Shown piece after piece: positions 34,604 to 46,054 of a DNA stretch of 64,000 nt. The position numbers and the translations under genes are program-made. Position 1 is the stretch's first letter, and every line of letters starts with the position of its first letter. The notes beneath the pieces were generated by a model that searched no databases, was not told where the DNA came from, and saw only the letters and a list, made by a program, of their open reading frames with translations. This DNA comes from Cyrtodaria siliqua (taxonomy: Eukaryota; Mollusca; Bivalvia; Adapedonta; Hiatellidae), in contig JAWPHD010010307.1 of assembly GCA_037043455.1 (NCBI GenBank), positions 31,008 through 95,007 of the forward strand, read 5' to 3'.

Positions 34604-35214
34604 TTCTATCAATTAGGAAACTCTATTTGGTGTGTTCTGAGTTGTTTTAGTCTTTTTTCCAAAAGGAGAGGTCGAATGCAGCCAAGTACGATTCGATTCA
34701 CACTGAGCAGCATTTTATGATAGATAGATATATACTTTATTGATTTAAACTTTTACAGTTTCTCATCATTACATACATAATTTGTAATACATAATTATTA
34801 TCACATGACAGATTACACATACTTCTACACACTCACTTATAATGCAATTTTCAATACTCCTTAATTAATCATAGCTCATATAAATCACACATTTTAATCA
34901 ATAATCCAAGGATATCAAAAAACAAAAGGAATTATATATAAAATAACAATTTATGTGAGGATGTACTTGAATATATTTTAAGAAATAATATTTGGAATAG
35001 AACATCTGACAGTAAACGCCTCTGTCACAAATTTTCCTAAATTAAAAGTTCTTTCTTCTTTGAAGATTGTAGAAGTGTTATGAATTTAAACATATTTGGC
35101 CTTTGTATGTAATATTTTCTGATATATTTCTTTCTAATATCATTTTAAAATGTATCATTTTATGCACACGATATATAGCGGAAATTCACAAATTGCTTTT
35201 CTTTTCTCCTTTCG
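34604..35214. mobile_element. MITE copy M3, left-truncated and interrupted
   Basis: 34604-34719 aligns with the right interior of M1 (ATTCTATCAATT, CTATTTGGTGTG, GGAGAGGTCGAATGCAGCCA). 35165-35214 supplies the right terminus (ATATATAGCGGAAATTCACA to CTTTTCTCCTTTCG, then TA). A LINE fragment sits between them. Confidence 0.7.
34720..35155 (-). mobile_element. LINE 3' fragment with 9-bp target duplication
   Basis: It is flanked by CATTTTATG at 34711-34719 and 35156-35164. On the minus strand the 5' part translates, with frameshifts, to LLQSSKKKELL and NLGKFVTEAFTVRCS, typical of the last residues of CR1-like LINE proteins. It ends AATAAAGTATATATCTATCT, a signal-plus-tetranucleotide tail. Confidence 0.75.
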
Positions 35215-35317
35215 TATACGTATTCAGTAAATAACGTTATATTTCATTGCCAAATAGGTCTGCCTGACCAGATACATTAACATATATGTAATCTAAACCT
35301 AAGTAAAATTTCGCTCA

Positions 35318-35905
35318 AGCCGGTGCTAGGGCGCAAGAGAGATGTTTCACCTTATACACTCAAGAGATATGAAAACGCAACACGGGAATTTCCGCTATAT
35401 ATTGTATGTACAATATGCTGCTTTTAATCGAATGGCACATGGCTACGTAAGACCTTTCCTTTTGGAAAAAATACTAAAACAACAAATAATACAGCAGATA
35501 GTATTCCTTCAAAGTTTCAGTATTGACAGAGTACGCGTTTTGCTCAAGCATGTGAGCAAACTTAGGATGTAACATTTTGCAAACTATTTACGTTAAATAC
35601 AGTACTAAACTAGCTCAGTTTTTCAAAGAGCAACTTCAACATTTATGAAGTTCTTGTTACAAGGTGTAGTGTGATTAAAACGTCTACAACATCACAGTTG
35701 TGTCCTTTCTCTAATTAACTGCAACTTTTTTTTTACAAAACATTTTGGGATTTCTTTGGAATATTATGTGCAATTAAGTGTGCAGTATATACAATATATA
35801 GCGGAAATTCCAGTGTTGCGTTTTCATATCTCTTGAGTGTATAACCTCTCACGAACAGACTCAATAAAACCGAGTCTACTACTTATCTCTCTTATGTCAG
35901 TATAA
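35318..35905 (+). repeat. Dispersed hairpin repeat interrupted by MITE M4
   Basis: The left piece (CCGGTGCTAGGGCGCAAGAG, TTTCACCTTA) and right piece (ACCTCTCACGAACAGACTC, AATAAAACCGAGTCTACTAC) are continuous in the copies at 35990-36100 and 62594-62660. The core AGACTCAATAAAACCGAGTCT forms a 6-bp-stem hairpin whose loop contains AATAAA. The same hairpin, in complement, is seen near 50070, 50232 and 50625. Confidence 0.75.
35357..35839. mobile_element. TA-flanked MITE M4 (483 bp)
   Basis: Near-perfect TIRs start CACTCAAGAGATATGAAAAC and continue through GCAACACGGGAATTTCCGCT, about 50 bp in all. TA lies at 35355-35356 and 35840-35841. The inner TIR half matches M1, but the outer ~16 bp are replaced by another sequence. 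Related repeat copies provide the uninterrupted insertion site. Confidence 0.9.
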
Positions 35906-35974
35906 ATTGACATTCACGTTAGTGTGGCGGCTGTGAAATGTCAAATGTCAAAATCTGAAAATCAGTAGTTTATT

Positions 35975-36260
35975 ACATATTGGTCCTTTGAGACCATCAA
36001 TCTCTGTGGCTAAACTGGTGCTAGGTGTAGTGAGCGGTGTTGCACCTTATATTAAACCTCACGAACTCACTCAATACCCACTACTTGTCTCTCATGTTTG
36101 TATTTGTTGTTTTAAAGGGACTCACCCTAAATTGAGGCTTTTAGTATTTATTTATGTCTATCTTATATTGAGTTCTGCTCAACCCAGGGCTAGTGAGCGT
36201 GAACGGTAACAAGCATACTTCACTACCGTTCATGAACAGTCTCAATCAAACCGAGAGTGC
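35975..36260 (+). repeat. Dispersed hairpin repeat, further copy
   Basis: CTGGTGCTAGGTGTAGTGAG, TTGCACCTTATATTAAACCT and CGAACTCACTCAATACCCAC follow the same order as 35318-35350 plus 35842-35905, but the hairpin is lost here. A weaker partial copy (AGGGCTAGTGAGCGTGAACG, CATGAACAGTCTCAATCAAA) follows at 36185-36260. Confidence 0.6.
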
Positions 36261-36519
36261 AATATTTCGTATTTATCGTGTTCAGCCATTTTCAAAGGTC
36301 CACTCTCATACTCTTGAATACACTAGACACATGATATACTAGTGATAAGTGGAGTGAACACCAACACTTTTTACTGCAGTGTTTTCTTTTGCATTTATAT
36401 GTAGGATTAAATTAGAGCATACCTAATTCAGTAACCATTGGTGTTCTCAGTGTTTATTGTTCTCCTATAATCCGGGCGATACAAATATAAAAAGTACTTT
36501 AACGTCGCTTTTAACAGTC

Positions 36520-36800
36520 ATATTACGACGGTGTCTACCTGTAGCAGTGAGCTCTTGGCTCATCTGTATAGTGTTGCCACACTGGAATACAACGCCGTAG
36601 ACACAGGACATACACACCCACCCAGTCACATTATACTGACACCGGGCAGACCAGTCCTAATACTACCATGTATACACTGAACGTCAAGCAAGGAAGTTAT
36701 TGGTACCATTTGTATAAAGTCTTTGGTATGACTGAGCCAGGGATTGGACCAGCGACCTTCTGTATTCGAGCATTACGCTATCGCCGCGATTGCAATACAC
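36520..36800 (-). mobile_element. SINE-like repeat with tRNA-like head
   Basis: On the minus strand a B-box-like GGTCCAATCCC and an A-box-like TAGCGTAATGC region lie at 36740-36800. A body with ACACCGGGCAGACCAGTCCT and CACACTGGAATACAACGCC (plus-strand reading) follows down to about 36520. Similar bodies are frequent in bivalve genomes, from memory. Boundaries and target duplication are not defined. Confidence 0.45.
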
Positions 36801-37661
36801 TTAATATACTGAGGCGAAAAGGTTTAGCAAGCTTTTGTTGCCTCCTGGAAATAGTACATTTTTGTTTGTAAAATCAAGAAACTACTGCCATTGACATACT
36901 ATTGTATTAAACACGCATCAATAACAGTCAAACTTCTTAATGACGTAATGAACAAATAAACACGTACACGAAGTCCCAAAATATCTTGTTTGCAGTATTA
37001 TTTCAGCTAAAAATCTTGCTAAACTGTTATACTTGACCATCATTATTTTTGAAGAGTTATTGTGCTGGCCAAATGTTTTTTTATAATGAATTTTATTATA
37101 TCAAATATTTTACAGTATGTAACATTTATAATATGCAAACAATTCATCATTAAAGGTTCTTATTCTTACAATTCTAGAAAAGCAAGTTTTTCGAGCATTT
37201 GATAAGTACATACAATGTCTATGTCCAATTAGTTTCCTCTTACAATTGATACATACTAGTGTGTGACATAGATTTAGTTTCACTATAGTTTTTATTCATA
37301 CATCTCTATCTTATAGTGTTTTAAGTCTATATTTACATTGTATTAATCACTGTTTTAGAATTGTTTTTGACCTTTTTACCTGAAATATAATACATGCATA
37401 AATTGTTCGCTCAGTTTTATATTCTACGTACAAATATGTGATACAATAATTTTTGTTGTGTCTTTTTTCTCACATGCACGCACGCTCTCAAACACGTTCT
37501 TCTTACACACCCACGTACGCTCAAGGGCACGTGTGTTCACTCACACACCTACACAAACACACATATACACACAACCGCCCACTCATTTGTACCAGCAGGA
37601 AGTGAATAAAGGAAGAGAGAAGAAAGAATGATTGCCTTGTTTTCCATTTCTTTGATAGGAT
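36801..37661. other. Intergenic DNA and LINE 3' UTR with CA-rich tract
   Basis: 37470-37575 is rich in CACA/CACG-type repeats. 37580-37661 is the likely 3' UTR of the minus-strand LINE. Nothing else is supported. Confidence 0.45.
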
Positions 37662-40600
37662 TTATATGATATTTAAAAAATGACTCCATTTTAAGTTGTG
37701 TTGTTGTATTTTATCATGCATCGTTGCTATTTGTTTTTCAATATCGATTCGTTTTGAAAGATAAACAATAAATCGTTCGCATCTAGGAATGGTCTGTCTA
37801 CACTTATTTACAAAAACATAGTATTTAGCACACAGAATTACAAAACTATAGGCTTATTTATGAACATGTATATCATTTATTCAAAAAGATATTGTTTGAA
37901 AATTAAATGTAATATTTATATTTCTTGCAGTTAAAAATAATGCCAGCTCAGTCCAAAACGTTTGTGTTTTGGTACATTCCCAAAATAAATGTTTTATTTT
38001 CTCGACATACATATTACAGAAATCGCATAGATTAGAATTAACTAGTTTCTGCTTTAGAAGTAATTTATTTGTTGGAATAATTCTAAAGAGATATTTCTGT
38101 TGAAAATTTCTTAATTTTATATCTATGGTCGTTTTAAAAGTTTTTAAATATATTGTTCTTCAGTCTAATTCAACATTGGGGAAAAGGTATTCCCATTTCT
38201 TCTTTGGGGCTATATCAATGTCAATATCATACTGTAGCTGGTGATTGTATAGGAACTTATTTGTATGTTTGGATTTAATAAGTTTTTCTGTGAGTCTATT
38301 TCCCCTCATGAAACTTTCATGTTTTAATTTAGTTTTCCATTCTTTTGGTATACTTGATATTAATGATGAATATTTCAGAAAGTCTGATGCTTGAATGTTA
38401 TATAATTCAGTAAAGTATTCAAATGGATAAAACTGTTTTGTTCTCAAATCATAAATATGCTCTATGTGTTTTATACCTTTATCGTACCATTTATTGTAAT
38501 ATATTGTTTTATTTAAAATCTTAATTTCAGAATTATTCCATAATATTTGTTTGCTGATGCATTCTTCCTTTTCGTTTGATTTTATTTTGCACCACGATAT
38601 GAGAATATCTGTCTAAAATGTATTTTTTTGAAAATTATTTTTAATGTCCTTTTCTTTTTCAAATTGCAATCAAATATAAAATCTACTCCATGTTTTTCAA
38701 GTTCTTTCATGTATATATATTACCATGTTCCATTATTATTGCAGTCCAAAATTCGTTTTATCCAGCTTGCCTTTAATGAGTAGATGAATTTTGTGATATC
38801 AATCATTTTAAGACCTCCTTTTTCGTAATCTTTCATTAACGTTTTTCTTTTGATTTTATCCGGTTTTCCATCCCATATAAATTTGTACATACTATGTGTT
38901 ATTTGATTTATTTTATCTGCAGGTGAGACGGAAAGAGAATAAATTAATTTCGGAAGTGCAAACGATTTTATTACAGTAATTTTACCCAAAAATGTCAGTT
39001 TTCTATGTTGCCATTGCTTTAAACAGTTTTTAAAATCTTGCAATTTAGGTTCGAGATTTAAATCTGTTATGTTTGCCTTGTTCGTATGAAAGACCATTCC
39101 TAGAGCTTTTGCTTGCTCTGAGCTCCACTGGAAGTGTTTTTGTTCACAATATTTAATATTAGAAGTTTTAAGCGACCCCAATCCTAAAACGTTGCAATTT
39201 TTAACATTTTGATTTAGACCGGATGTGTGGCTGAAGTTGTCTAAAACCTCTATTAACTTTTCAAAAGATTTTCTAGTTCCATCTGTAAAGAATGTTGCGT
39301 CGTCTGCAAATAAGGTATTTTTTACTTCTTGTCCAGCAATGTTAATTCCTTTTATTGTTTTATTATTTGTTATTTCATATGATAGCAATTCAATGCACAT
39401 TATAAATATTATGGGAGATAACGGGCATCCCTGCTGAACGCATCGTTGTATTAAAAAAGACGGCGATGTATGTCCATTGTTTTTGCATTTTTGTAAAATA
39501 ATTTTACCCAGTTAATAAGAGAATCCCCAAAATTTAAATGTTTAAGTGTTTCAAATAAAAAAGTATGATCTAAACTATCAAAAGCTTTTTCAAAATCTGA
39601 GAAGAAGAATAAAGCCGGTAGTTGGAGTTCGTCTACATATTCAAGTATTTCAAATAGTAATCTTATATTTTCTCCAATGTACCTACCCTTAATAAAACCT
39701 GTTTGAGCACTACTAATTATCGACGATATTACTTTTTTAATTCTGTTGGCAATAGCTTTAGTTGCAATTTTGTAATCTACATTTAAGAAACTTATAGGTC
39801 TCCAATTTTCTTAAAAGGATATATCTATGTTAGGTTTAGGCAGAAGTGTAACTATACTTTGTTTTTGCAGTTCTGTCATTTCCCCTGTTGTAAACGAATA
39901 ATTTATTGATTTTATATAAAATTGTTTCAAATGATTCCAAAATATTTTGTAAAACTCTGTAGTGAGTCCAACTGAACCCGGGCTTTTATTATTATTCATG
40001 GCTTTTAGAGCATTTGCACATTCGTATTCGGTTAACATACCGTCACAAGTATCCTTTTCTTCTTGGGTTAAAGGTTTCATTGAATTATTAAAAAAGTTAA
40101 AATTGGATGTTTTTATGTTTTTTTGTTTGTATAATCGTTCGTAAAACCCTTTTTGCTCGTTTAGTATATCTAGCTGATTGGTAATATTTTTTCCATTTAT
40201 ATTAACTTGTGAAACCGTTTTAGTTTCCGATTTTTTCTTTTCTAATTTAGAGAAAAGCTTACTATTTCTTTCATTGCTTTCGACCATTTGCGCTTTAGAA
40301 CGAATAATAATTCCATTTATTCTGTTGTCTATAACGTCATTTAATTCTGCTTGTTTTCTGTCTTTTTCCAGTTTTAAATCATCCAGAGAATCATTGTCTA
40401 CTATATTTTGCATTCGAATATCTAAGTTTTCAATATCTTTTTGAAGTTTTTTTTCTTGCTTGTTATCACATTTCTTTTTATATGTTGCATATTGTATTGT
40501 TGCATTCCTAATAGAACCTTTTATTACTTCCCATAATGTGTTTGGATTTGCGTCTTTGTTAATATTTGCGACCTCTTCGATAATGTTTTTAATATTTTCT

Positions 40601-41382
40601 TGATAATCTCTTTCTGGAATTAAACTATTGTTCATTTTAAAATACCCCAGACCTCGTTGCTGCACATTAAGGTCTAGATTTAATGTAATAAGTAAATGAT
40701 CTGTTTCAGAGCCAGCTTTAATCCGACTTTCTATAGTAATATTAACTAGGTTATTAGAAATTAGGAAATAATCTAATCTGCAAAATATTGGTGGTCTGTG
40801 GTTTGAATGCCATGTATATTGAGTTGTGTTTGGATGTTGTATTCTTTAAACGTCTGTTAACTGAATGAGTTCAATTAATGAATTTACTTTATTTCGACAA
40901 CGTATATGTGTATCAATCCTTCCGTTCTTTTTATCTATTGCAGTATTCAAGACTGTATTGAAATAACCCCCTATAACAAAGTTTTTATCTTCATGTTCTA
41001 AAATGTATTTATGCAACTTTTCGAGTAAAGATATATCATCGTTATTTAGACCGGAGATATTTATTAAAAATATTTCTTTATCGTTATATTTTAAATCGAT
41101 AGCTTGTAATCTACCTGAAACAATATCTGTATAGTTTAAAAATGTGTATGATAGGTTTGAATTGATTAAAATGCATACACCTTCACTATTACTTTTATTA
41201 CCGCTGAAATATGCATCACCACCCCATTCGGTTTTCCATGTTTGTTCTAATTTGCTACTTAAATGTGTTTCTTGTAAAAGACATATTGAAAAGTGTTGAT
41301 CCTTTAACCAGTGGAATACTTGTTGTCGTTTGTGTTTATTTACCAAACCTCTGACATTTAAAGAGCATAGTTTAAAATACAT
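37662..41382 (-). pseudogene. Tx1/L1-like LINE ORF2, nearly full length, inactivated
   Basis: Order on the minus strand: APE endonuclease (LNVRGL, LLQETH; its catalytic loop reads IGGYFN where GDFN is expected), then GSETDHLLI, and a linker. The reverse transcriptase follows with FSDFEKAFDSLDH (motif A, near 39600), QQGCPLSPIIF (motif B, near 39420) and NTLFADDATFF (motif C, near 39310). A C-terminal zinc knuckle CDFCNMYVEKIKHLFWEC lies near 38020, and the end is KWSHFLNII at 37665. The length of about 1,240 codons fits the family. In-frame stops lie at 40848-40846 (TAA), near 39813 (TAA), near 38720 (TAA) and near 38160 (TGA). Frameshifts lie near 39480 and 38600. The lost endonuclease aspartate and these breaks make it inactive. 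Confidence 0.9.
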
Positions 41383-42359
41383 ATGTAATGTCGTAAACGT
41401 ATTTGATAAGAAGATAGATAAGGTAATCTAAGAGAAGGTTGACATATAGTCATAGTTTTGGATGACATAAATAGTTTCATGAATGCAAATAATGGGCTGA
41501 AACAGAATAACATAATTATTACAAACATTTGTTTGTGGTTTTACCACTTAGAAGTCTAGGCAATACCTCAAAGTAAAAAAGGCATACAAAAACAATACAA
41601 CACATAAGTTAACATGTAAACGATATATAAAAATAAAAAATAAAAAACAATTGAAGATTCGATTGCTGTTAACAAGAAAAAAAAAAGAAGACAAATAACT
41701 TTAGTGTTTAGTTATATTTAGAGTCTCTATTATTTCAAAAAAAAATATTTTACGTTTAAAAAAAAAGCATTATGCGTATAATTTGCGTATAATTTGCTTT
41801 TCAAAAAATATAAATAATAAATTTCTTTAGCTTATCGTAGCTTACGTTAAGTATGTATTCGCATAGACTCAAATCTGTTTTATATATACAGTGCAGCTTT
41901 AAGCAGAACCTGTTGCCTCCGCACATATCCAAGTGTACCGTACTATACTACGTATACATATAGTTGACCCTTTAACTCTTGTACACATCTTATAGCTGCC
42001 CACTCTAAAACTGAATGACACTTGTCACCATACCATATAGCTATACATTTATATATCTATTTTAATTTTAAGCAAACTATGAGACCTGTGTATATGTAAT
42101 AAAAGGCTAAATTTACAAAACAAAGCAAAATAGTCCCCGCTATTGTAAAGAATCAATCAGAATCACACACTATTCCAAAATGCATTAATCAAAGGAAACA
42201 TAATTTACCTATTTTACATATACCCATTCTCATATACACTAATTTATTCGCATAACATTCAAAGATGTAGCGTAACTGTAAACTCGTCCTTCTGTACTTA
42301 ATATAATGATCACCAGTCTAAGGAAACAAATAATAATTTCATATTTAATTAAATATTAT
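41383..42359. other. AT-rich spacer, no coding seen
   Basis: Lies between the LINE ORF2 and a palindrome. It contains A-rich runs (41660-41760) but no recognisable frame or repeat. It may be LINE inter-ORF sequence or unrelated DNA. Confidence 0.35.
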
Positions 42360-42500
42360 ACAATTATGGACTTTTCAGCTGTTATACATGATGTGATATG
42401 CACCAAAAAAATCATTATTGACCGAGGCGATAGCCGAGGTCAATAATGATTTTTTGGTGCATATCAACATCATGTATAACAGCTGAAAAGTCCATAACTG
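42360..42500. mobile_element. Near-perfect palindromic fold-back element
   Basis: The arms of ~65 bp (TTATGGACTTTTCAGCTGTT, ATACATGATGT, GATATGCACCAAAAAAATCA) pair around the core GACCGAGGCGATAGCCGAGGTC. The GAGGC/GCCGAG core links it to the palindromes at 1-78, 3580-3690 and 46303-46457. Confidence 0.85.
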
Positions 42501-42515
42501 TTTTATTATATAACC

Positions 42516-42620
42516 CTCAATTTACAATTATATAAAACAGGTCAATATCAAAAAAACAATTATATAAAACAGGTCAATATCAAAAAAATAGGTCAATATC
42601 AAAAAAACAGGTCAATATCG
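42516..42620. repeat. Short tandem repeat AAACAGGTCAATATCAAAA
   Basis: Four imperfect units at the flank of the palindrome, spaced about 19-32 bp apart, with ATTATATAAAACAGGTCAAT in the longer ones. Confidence 0.75.
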
Positions 42621-43251
42621 CTAGATATTTTTTCTAAAAAATTACTTTTTAGCCAATGAAAACGCGTCTATTTATAGGTTTGTAATAACATCTAATATAT
42701 CAACTTGTTATAAGTATATGTGAGCGTATTTAATCTCATCCGCTCCCAAATATATTTTTACCTCACAATATTCATTTGAAATGTAAACTTCATATAACTT
42801 GCAACAGGTATGTTCACTTTGAATCAACTATGTCCGTACGAAGTTTATATAAAATGTATATAGCATCAAATGACGCTATACATATTGTTTGAAGTGTCAT
42901 ATATTTGATTAGTTATGAGGAAATGTTTTTAAAAAATCCTGTTTGATACATGCTCACATCGCCCACTTTAGTCTTTTTTACTTTTACAGCATAGTACTAT
43001 TGATCCGCGCTTGATGTCCGAGTGTTCAATTTTTCGGTCACCTTCGGTAAAGCGTATAGTTCACACAAAAAGATAGTTGTCACCTTATTTATATATATTT
43101 CAATTGTATTTAAATTGTATTACCAACGAGTATTTATTTATATTTAAAATGTATTTAAATTGTATTTAAATTGTATTACCAGCGAGTGTTTATCTAACAC
43201 AGATGCAAGTTGTTTAATGTTAATTTGGCCATGGCAAATCGGATATACACG
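42621..43251. other. AT-rich DNA next to the ORF1 fragment
   Basis: No coding is supported. A 33-bp tandem duplication (GTTAATTTGGCCATGGCAAA) spans 43218-43273, covering the 3' end of the ORF1 frame. Confidence 0.4.
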
Positions 43252-43794
43252 TTAATTTGGCCATGGCAAATCGATCCAGTGCTGGAATTCTTTATATGGG
43301 ACCTTGTGGATATTTCCCGTTTTGTTCTTGAATAGAACTCTTCCGTTTTTGGACCATACAAAGTCGACTTCGTCGGGCATTTTCTTTCTGATGCATGTCA
43401 ATACTTGCTGGTTGATGAAGGTAAGGTCTTCATTTATGAATATGCCCGTGCCTCTGAACGCCTTTTTCTTTAGCATGACTAAGTCTCGTTTCATTCTGCT
43501 CACAAATTTTACAATGATTTGCCTATTCTGGCCGCCTGTTGTCTTACCTAATCGGTGGGTAATATCGAAATCATTCTTTTGTAGGTTTAGATTCTCGATT
43601 TTGTTGTTTAACAACTCTAGAACACCATTAACCGTTTGATCGGGTGTTTCATCTCCAATTTCAGTTACTCCGTTTATTCGAATGTTCTTCCGTTTACCAT
43701 ACTGTTCAAGATCATTTATCTTTTCTGAAGTTTTATCATGTATGATTTCTATTTCTATTTTTAGAGTTATGTTTTCAGACTTTTGACTGGCCAA
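43252..43794 (-). pseudogene. LINE ORF1 fragment (L1-type RRM protein), N-terminus missing
   Basis: An intact 180-codon frame reads NDLEQYGKRKNIRINGV, DITHRLGKTTGGQNRQIIVK, RDLVMLKKKAFRGTGIFINE and FVWSKNGRVLFKNKTG. These match the end of a coiled coil, the RNA-recognition motif and the C-terminal domain of L1/Tx1 ORF1 proteins, which coat LINE RNA. A TAA directly precedes the frame and there is no upstream coiled coil, so the copy is 5'-truncated. Strand and order fit ORF1 of the LINE at 37662-41382, but 1.9 kb of spacer with a palindrome separates them, so they may be independent. The open frame begins TTG, not ATG. Confidence 0.7.
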
Positions 43795-43989
43795 ATGTTA
43801 ACTATGGTTAATGGCGCTGGTTATAGGGTAATTATGGTAGATGGCGTTGTCCTGAGTTTAATTTAGAAAAAATGGGTATCTTTGGTAACTTGCACGGGGT
43901 TTTGGAAAAGTAGATAGCGCTGGCCTAAAAGTATCTATGCTTAATGGCGATAGCCATAGGATAAATATTGTTATTACATCTGTCATCGG

Positions 43990-44145
43990 TATTAAACACA
44001 AACTATTGAAACTAAACCCCGGTTTAGTGAATTATGAAGGAAAAAATCTCCAGGGTTTGTGAATTATTACGAATATTAAATCCCGGTTTTATGAATTAAA
44101 TATGTAGTACCGAATATAAAACCCTGGTTTAGTGAATCATGTTTA
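43990..44145. repeat. Degenerate tandem repeat, ~40-50 bp unit
   Basis: Three or four units with TAAACCCCGGTTTAGTGAAT or close variants (CCAGGGTTTGTGAATTA, CCCGGTTTTATGAAT, CCCTGGTTTAGTGAATCATG). A separate set of TAATGGCGCTGGTTATAGG-like units precedes it at 43808-43970. Confidence 0.65.
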
Positions 44146-44486
44146 ATAGAATTTGAGAGAATATGCAATAAATGGAACACAATTAGAAGCCTATTTTGTT
44201 AAAACGGTGAAATTATTCGTGCTGTTATTACTCAAAAACAGGACATAATACTAGATACAGACCCAAGAAAACAAACAGATGCCATTTTAATAGGAATTCA
44301 CTTGCTATTTAACGGCTGATCAACGCATTAAATGAGAGGTTATTTCGAGCAAACCCAGACAGAGGGGAAGGATAACTTGGGATCGAATCGGAAACGTTGC
44401 CCAAGGAGACACAAAGCAACTCATTTGTGTTAGTGAACCTCGATCCCAAGATTTTCGGATCCAGAGGCAAACGTTGTGCTATCTAC

Positions 44487-45326
44487 CAGGGAGTAAGTAT
44501 ACAGGGAGGAGAAAACGGGTTCATAAACGCTCTTGTTTATCGATTTATGTTGTCGCGCTAGAACGCCGCCATTTACTATTTTGTCGATACAGGTAAATCG
44601 ATCGTAAGCGCGTTACATTTGAAAAGTTAAAATTTCAGCCAACATCTCAAATTAGCCAGTTTCTACAGCCTCTTTTTTACGGCTTTCTGTTATAATCAAC
44701 ATCACGAAATTACCTTCTTGACAAAGATAAATATGTCTACTATTCTTTTTTTGTTTTTATTAATGCCTAATGTAATGTAACCTATACTTCGTATCTCGTT
44801 TGCAATAGCTCCACACCATTTTAAATTTGAAAAATTAACAATTTCAGCTGATATCTCAAAAGGCACATTTTCATCACCTCTTTTTAGGCTTTGTCTTATA
44901 ATCACCACCATGAAATTACCTTATTGACAAAGATAAATATGTCTAATGTTCACTTTTTGTTATTATTAATGCCTAAATAACACGCAGTCTCGTATCTCAT
45001 TTGGAATAGCTATACACTGTCACCATTTTTTATTTGGCGCAGAGTGGCGCCATCTTTGTTACACGGAACCGTCTGGTAAAATGTGCTTTTATACATGCAA
45101 ACAAATACACGCTCAGTTTCAGAGGAATATGTGAATAAATAATACTTCTGTTTACATTTCGCACCTTTATTGAGTTTGTAAGTGTAAGAATTTATAAGAA
45201 TTTGCTGTTTTTCACACACGCGCGAAACAACCGGAAGTAGACATTTCCACGCAGTAGTGAAACACACGCGCGACAACATAAAACGGCAAAATGATCCGTT
45301 TCTCCCCCCTGTATACTTACTCCCTG
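44487..45326. mobile_element. 840-bp non-autonomous DNA transposon, 7-bp TSD
   Basis: The termini CAGGGAGTAAGTATACAGGG and their complement CCCTGTATACTTACTCCCTG are perfect but for one base over ~25 bp. TATCTAC lies at 44480-44486 and again at 45327-45333. CAGGG ends suit hAT or P-like elements (8-bp or 7-8-bp duplications). An 8-bp reading needs one mismatch. There is no transposase. The interior contains a ~220-bp tandem duplication (44620-45040). Confidence 0.85.
44620..45040. repeat. Two diverged tandem copies inside the transposon
   Basis: AAAATTTCAGCCAACATCTC / AACAATTTCAGCTGATATCTC, GAAATTACCTTCTTGACAAA / GAAATTACCTTATTGACAAA and CTTCGTATCTCGTTTGCAATAG / GTCTCGTATCTCATTTGGAATAG line up at a period of about 220 bp. 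Confidence 0.75.
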
Positions 45327-45355
45327 TATCTACTTGGCCGCCGCGGCCCCTTCTA

Positions 45356-46054
45356 GAAATTAACTATGGTGTCGTTTTTAATATCGAACGAATTATTAAA
45401 GTTAACAGGTGCGGTAATTCAAAAATGAGACGATATCCATATTGCAAAATCACAAACTTGTCAGAAATAAGTTCGCAAAGTGAGGAGCAGATGTTAATGC
45501 AATCAATTACTGTGATTACAGTTAATGGTCTGCAATGCAAGAATGTTACAAGTTTATTGGATCTACAGATATGGTTAATTCACTACAGTTGTGTAAACAT
45601 CCCTCTACCACGGAATAGCGCACACAAGCAAACAAATGTAACAAATAACTATACGAAAGTCATTATTTCGATAATTGTTACATTGTTGCACGTTTTTAAA
45701 ATATTATTACGGATATCTGTAATGCAACCACGTAAATATTCTGTCGTGTTATGTTTTTAATACTTTAAAGAGATAACTGTTACAATTCGTAAACTATACT
45801 GCAGCAGTTGTGTACTAATATTGTTTATTAAAATTCCGTATCAATAGATAATAGTTACAGACGAATTTAAATGCTGACACAATCACAACATGAGGCACAC
45901 ATATAAGAATTACATGGTTAGTAACTTAGAATTTCAGCTGTGTTTTGGCGAGTGTAAGAAAAGTGATAAATGCGAGCCTCTGTCTCTCAAACGGTCCTGT
46001 CTATCTCACGTTTGCTATTCTGCACAGAAGCGCACATCTACAGTATATATATCA
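45356..46054. other. Intergenic DNA, no supported gene
   Basis: A 167-codon plus-strand frame (45257-45760) overlaps the transposon end and lacks any domain, so it is not called. No repeat is seen. Confidence 0.4.

Larger units (their letters stand above)
44300..45355 (-). mobile_element. Degenerate tRNA-headed SINE, split by a transposon
   Basis: The two parts are 44300-44486 and 45334-45355. Joined across the transposon on the minus strand they give GGCGGCCAAGTAGATAGCAC, an A-box region, then CCTCTGGATCC and a B-box-like GGGATCGAGG, followed by a body with a GGGGAAGGATAA-type stretch. A related body and tail occur in the SINE at 23521-23819. The tRNA head is cut exactly at the transposon insertion. 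Confidence 0.6.

Noticed and set aside
45257..45760. 167-codon plus-strand frame
   Set aside because: It starts inside the right TIR region of the 44487-45326 transposon, has no recognisable domain and runs through AT-rich DNA. It is probably open by chance.
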